6,981 bases of DNA from an uncultured Gemmatimonadales bacterium. Lineage in GTDB: Bacteria; Gemmatimonadota; Gemmatimonadetes; Longimicrobiales; Gaopeijiaceae. Shown here piece after piece: positions 4,985-6,981 of this stretch (position 1 is the first letter of the stretch; each line of letters opens with the position of its first letter). The position numbers were made by a program, and so were the translations under genes. Under the pieces are notes generated by a model, which worked only from the letters and a program-made list of their open reading frames with translations, was not told where the DNA came from and searched no databases. The DNA lies in contig CALJKZ010000687.1 in NCBI GenBank assembly GCA_937983085.1, positions 1 through 6,981 on the forward strand. Direction: 5' to 3'.

Positions 4985-6078
4985 GAAACGAGATTCTCGT
5001 GGGTCCCTGCCTCGAGACGCTCGCCGGCCTCGAGAACGAGAGCGTGAACTGCTGTGTGACGTCGCCGCCCTACTGGGGGACTCGGGACTACGGGCATCCC
5101 GATCAGTTCGGGCTCGAGCCCACCCCCGAGCGCTACGTCGAAAAGCTCGTGGCCCAGCTCCGCGAGGTCCGTCGCGTGCTGCGTTCGGACGGGACCTTGT
5201 GGCTCAACTTGGGGGACAGCTACGCGGGCTCCGGAAAGGGAGAGCAAGGCGACGGGGGCCAGCGCGCCGGTCGCCAGACCCACAGCGCGGCCACGGGTCC
5301 GTGCGAGGTGCCGCCGTCCCTGAAGCGCAAGGACCTCGTCGGCATTCCCTGGCGTGCCGCCTTCGCCCTGCAGGCCGATGGCTGGTACCTGCGCAGCGAC
5401 ATCGTGTGGCACAAGCCCAACCCTGTCCCCGAGAGCGTCACCGACCGTCCCACCAAGGCGCACGAGTACGTGTTCTTGTTCGCCAAGTCCGAGCGGTACT
5501 TCTACGACGCCTGGGCGATCAAGGAGCCGCACCAGATGCGACCCCAGCGGCGCCCCGGCGGCCGTCCCACCGACCGCACCCCCCGGCCGGGGCAGCCGCG
5601 CCAGGCCTGGTCGACGGCCGCCCGCGAGGACACCGGCGTCGACGGGCCTCCGGACGGTCGGAACAAGCGCTCGGTGTGGCGGATCCACACCCGGCCCTTC
5701 CCCGAGGCCCATTTCGCGGTGATGCCCGAAAAGCTCGCCGAGCTGTGCGTGCTCGCGGGCTCGCCGGTCCACTGCTGCGTGCGGTGCAAGGCGCCCTGGG
5801 TGCGTCGCCCCCATCCCGAGACGCACCGCTTCGAGCCTACCTGCGCCTGCGAAGGCACCGTCAACCAAACGGAGCCGTCCCTGGTCCTCGACCCCTTCTT
5901 CGGTGCCGGCACCGTCGGGCTCGTGGCGCGCCAGCACGGCCGCGACTACCTCGGGTGCGAGCTCAACCCCGCGTACGCCGAGCTGGCCCGCGCGCGCATC
6001 GAGCGGGGGACCGCGCAGGCCCAGCTCTTCACCCCCACCGGAGACGTAGCCGGAGAACGGGCCGGAGAACTGGCATGA
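4981..6078 (+). CDS. DNA methyltransferase, beta class, SPPY type with cysteine-rich insertion
   Basis: A 365-residue SAM-dependent DNA amino-methyltransferase (PF01555). Motif IV is TSPPYWGTRDYG at 27-38; SPPY often marks N4-cytosine enzymes, but members with this motif are not all of that type. GTLWLNLGDSY (71-81) and SDIVWHKPNPVP (139-150) are the conserved central strands. A Pro/Arg-rich stretch at 185-230 is probably target recognition. HFAVMPEKLAE (244-254) takes the place of motif X. Motif I is intact (DPFFGAGT, 304-311), then GCELNP (325-330). Between X and I lie C266-x2-C269 and C288-x-C290, a likely zinc-binding insert seen in related phage-type enzymes. ATG at 4981 overlaps the upstream stop (ATGA) and was preferred to ATG at 4966. 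No restriction enzyme is nearby. Confidence 0.94.
   Translation: MRNEILVGPCLETLAGLENESVNCCVTSPPYWGTRDYGHPDQFGLEPTPERYVEKLVAQLREVRRVLRSDGTLWLNLGDSYAGSGKGEQGDGGQRAGRQTHSAATGPCEVPPSLKRKDLVGIPWRAAFALQADGWYLRSDIVWHKPNPVPESVTDRPTKAHEYVFLFAKSERYFYDAWAIKEPHQMRPQRRPGGRPTDRTPRPGQPRQAWSTAAREDTGVDGPPDGRNKRSVWRIHTRPFPEAHFAVMPEKLAELCVLAGSPVHCCVRCKAPWVRRPHPETHRFEPTCACEGTVNQTEPSLVLDPFFGAGTVGLVARQHGRDYLGCELNPAYAELARARIERGTAQAQLFTPTGDVAGERAGELA
6037..6072 (+). repeat. Three imperfect 12-bp tandem repeats at the methyltransferase 3' end
   Basis: ACCGGAGACGTA, GCCGGAGAACGG and GCCGGAGAACTG are consecutive and in frame, encoding TGDV, AGER and AGEL at the extreme C-terminus of the second methyltransferase. Each copy holds GGAG; the last (6063-6066) is eight bases before the ATG at 6075 and can act as its ribosome binding site. 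Confidence 0.7.
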
Positions 6079-6302
6079 GCGTTCCGACTTTCATGCTCCT
6101 CGAGAGCGTCCTTCACACCGTGCACAAGCAGGGCCACCCGCGTGCGGGCAAGCGCGTCCAGACCTACGTGGCCCTCCGCCTCGAGCGAGTCGACCCCAAG
6201 CACGGCCCGATCTACCAGGTGGCAAGCCGCTGGCACGAAGAGGACCCCGACAAGGCGATGCAAGAGGCCGTGGCGGCGATGGCGGAGGAAGCCTCCCGAT
6301 GA
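6075..6302 (+). CDS. Small hypothetical protein
   Basis: A 75-residue protein with no recognised family. It starts with a hydrophobic helix-like stretch (TFMLLESVLHTVHKQG, 5-20), followed by a basic segment and a probable beta hairpin (RVQTYVALRLERVD, then GPIYQVASRW). It ends in an acidic Ala/Glu helix (60-74). The spacing of strands and final helix resembles a compact alpha/beta fold, but I cannot name it. It is coupled to the second methyltransferase by an ATGA overlap and to the following gene by another. That makes it a possible accessory to either neighbour, by position only. Confidence 0.75.
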   Translation: MSVPTFMLLESVLHTVHKQGHPRAGKRVQTYVALRLERVDPKHGPIYQVASRWHEEDPDKAMQEAVAAMAEEASR

Positions 6303-6937
6303 CCCCCGAACCCATGACCCCCGAAGCGTTCGAGGCGTCGCTCGGCGAGGAGACCCGGCAGCTCTTTCGGCAGCTGCTCGGCCGCATGGGCCAGGCGTCG
6401 GCCGACGAAAAGCTCGCCCTCTTCGAGGACTTCCAGGTGCGCCTCGACCAGGTCGAGGCGGCTGGGGGCATCGACCGCCTCTTGCTGGACGAGCTCAAGA
6501 AGCTCCGGCAGCAGCTTCCTCCCTCGCTCGACGCCGAGTGGTGCGCGCTCTATCCCCGCCCGATGACGCTCGTCCAGAAGTCCGAACGGGCCATGGCGAT
6601 CCGGGAGGTCTTCGTGGTTCCGGAGGGGGGCGGACCCCTCTATGTGGGGGGCGTGCGATGCCTCAACGGGCCATGGGAGGTCTTCATCGAGAGCCTGTGC
6701 GTCGGCGACCACCGCCTGGATGCCGGCGGCTTCGACCCTGCGATCTGGAGCGGCAGCTGGCCCATGGTCCCGAACCGGATCGGGTGGGTGAGCCAGGAGC
6801 GTCCCCTGGTCGTGCACTTTCGCAGCCACCACATGTTCTCCGACCTGCCCTTCCTCAACCTGACCTTCTTCGGGCGCCGGCCGGGCCCGGGCGAAGAGGT
6901 CCCGACCTTTCCCGCCTATCCGTCCCGCCCCGAGTAG
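6299..6937 (+). CDS. Unknown protein, LTFFGRRP paralogous family member B
   Basis: A 212-residue homologue of the gene at 220-777. Matching landmarks are: SADEKLALFEDF and a GG turn (56-57) in the helical N-terminus; LYVGGVRCLNGPWEV (114-128); GDHR (136-139); SWPMVP (153-158); VSQERPL (164-170); and LTFFGRRP (188-195). Compared with member A it has an extra segment of about 20 residues (roughly 68-95) between the helical and beta-rich parts. Two in-frame ATGs lie in a tandem repeat (6299 and 6314). The first overlaps the upstream stop and is eight bases from GGAGGAA (6284-6290), so it is preferred. No catalytic motif or membrane segment is visible. Divergence from member A is high, so the duplication is old or the copies arrived separately. 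Confidence 0.88.
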   Translation: MTPEPMTPEAFEASLGEETRQLFRQLLGRMGQASADEKLALFEDFQVRLDQVEAAGGIDRLLLDELKKLRQQLPPSLDAEWCALYPRPMTLVQKSERAMAIREVFVVPEGGGPLYVGGVRCLNGPWEVFIESLCVGDHRLDAGGFDPAIWSGSWPMVPNRIGWVSQERPLVVHFRSHHMFSDLPFLNLTFFGRRPGPGEEVPTFPAYPSRPE

Positions 6938-6963
6938 CGAAGGTCCCGAAAGCCGGACAAAGC

Positions 6964-6981
6964 GTGAGCAGCATGAGCAAG
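6964..6981 (+). CDS. Probable start of the next gene, cut by the window edge
   Basis: After a 26-base gap, GTG at 6964 and an in-frame ATG at 6973 begin an open frame that leaves the window after six codons (VSSMSK). No good Shine-Dalgarno sequence is seen at the right distance, so which codon is used, and whether this is a gene, cannot be settled here. The call rests on the compact one-strand arrangement of everything before it. Confidence 0.3.

Noticed and set aside
50..6185. CTCGAG occurs 16 times, far more than base composition predicts, which could suggest a methylation target or regulatory site.
   Set aside because: All 16 copies are in frame as CTC GAG, encoding Leu-Glu in the called genes. 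The excess follows from codon choice and that dipeptide. It does support the chosen reading frames.
6938..6963. Gap after the last complete gene as a terminator or promoter.
   Set aside because: The 26 bases show no stem-loop with T-run and no recognisable promoter elements.

Overview
The window is about two-thirds G+C by eye. It reads as one dense, unidirectional run of small genes: thirteen complete or nearly complete coding regions, plus cut-off genes at both edges, all on the plus strand. Nine of the fourteen gene junctions are four-base stop/start overlaps (ATGA or GTGA). One more overlaps by eight bases, and the other four gaps are 5, 7, 26 and 35 bases. Most products are short proteins I do not recognise. 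The recognisable ones are two DNA methyltransferases of different subtypes and a NUMOD4-type protein. This mix is typical of an accessory or early region of a bacteriophage or prophage, or a related mobile element, of a high-GC host. No capsid, terminase, replication, integrase or ribosomal gene is present, so host and element type stay open; a high-GC proteobacterial or myxobacterial host is only a guess.

Layout. 2-223: 3' end of a helical protein. 220-777: member A of a new paralogous family. 774-1259: basic helical protein. 1295-1663 and 1660-2175: two proteins of unknown function. 2181-2993: beta-class methyltransferase with a DPPY motif. 3001-3387: NUMOD4-like protein without an HNH nuclease core. 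3384-3749: small single-pass membrane protein. 3742-4089 and 4086-4682: unknown proteins. 4679-4984: very acidic, cysteine-containing small protein. 4981-6078: second methyltransferase, with an SPPY motif and a cysteine-rich insertion. 6075-6302: small unknown protein. 6299-6937: member B of the paralogous family. 6964-6981: probable first codons of the next gene.

How it may work. The overlaps imply one polycistronic transcript with translational coupling, and several Shine-Dalgarno sequences lie inside the 3' codons of the preceding gene. Two methyltransferases without a visible restriction enzyme suggest modification of the element's own DNA, as in phage evasion of host restriction, or epigenetic control. 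The most distinctive features are the paralogous pair (220-777 and 6299-6937) on either side of the methyltransferase segment, an atypical SAM-binding motif in the first methyltransferase, a NUMOD4 protein that seems to have lost its nuclease part, and an 18-bp perfect palindrome just upstream of the first methyltransferase. No tRNA, rRNA, CRISPR array, insertion sequence or convincing intrinsic terminator was seen. No stretch longer than 35 bases is non-coding.
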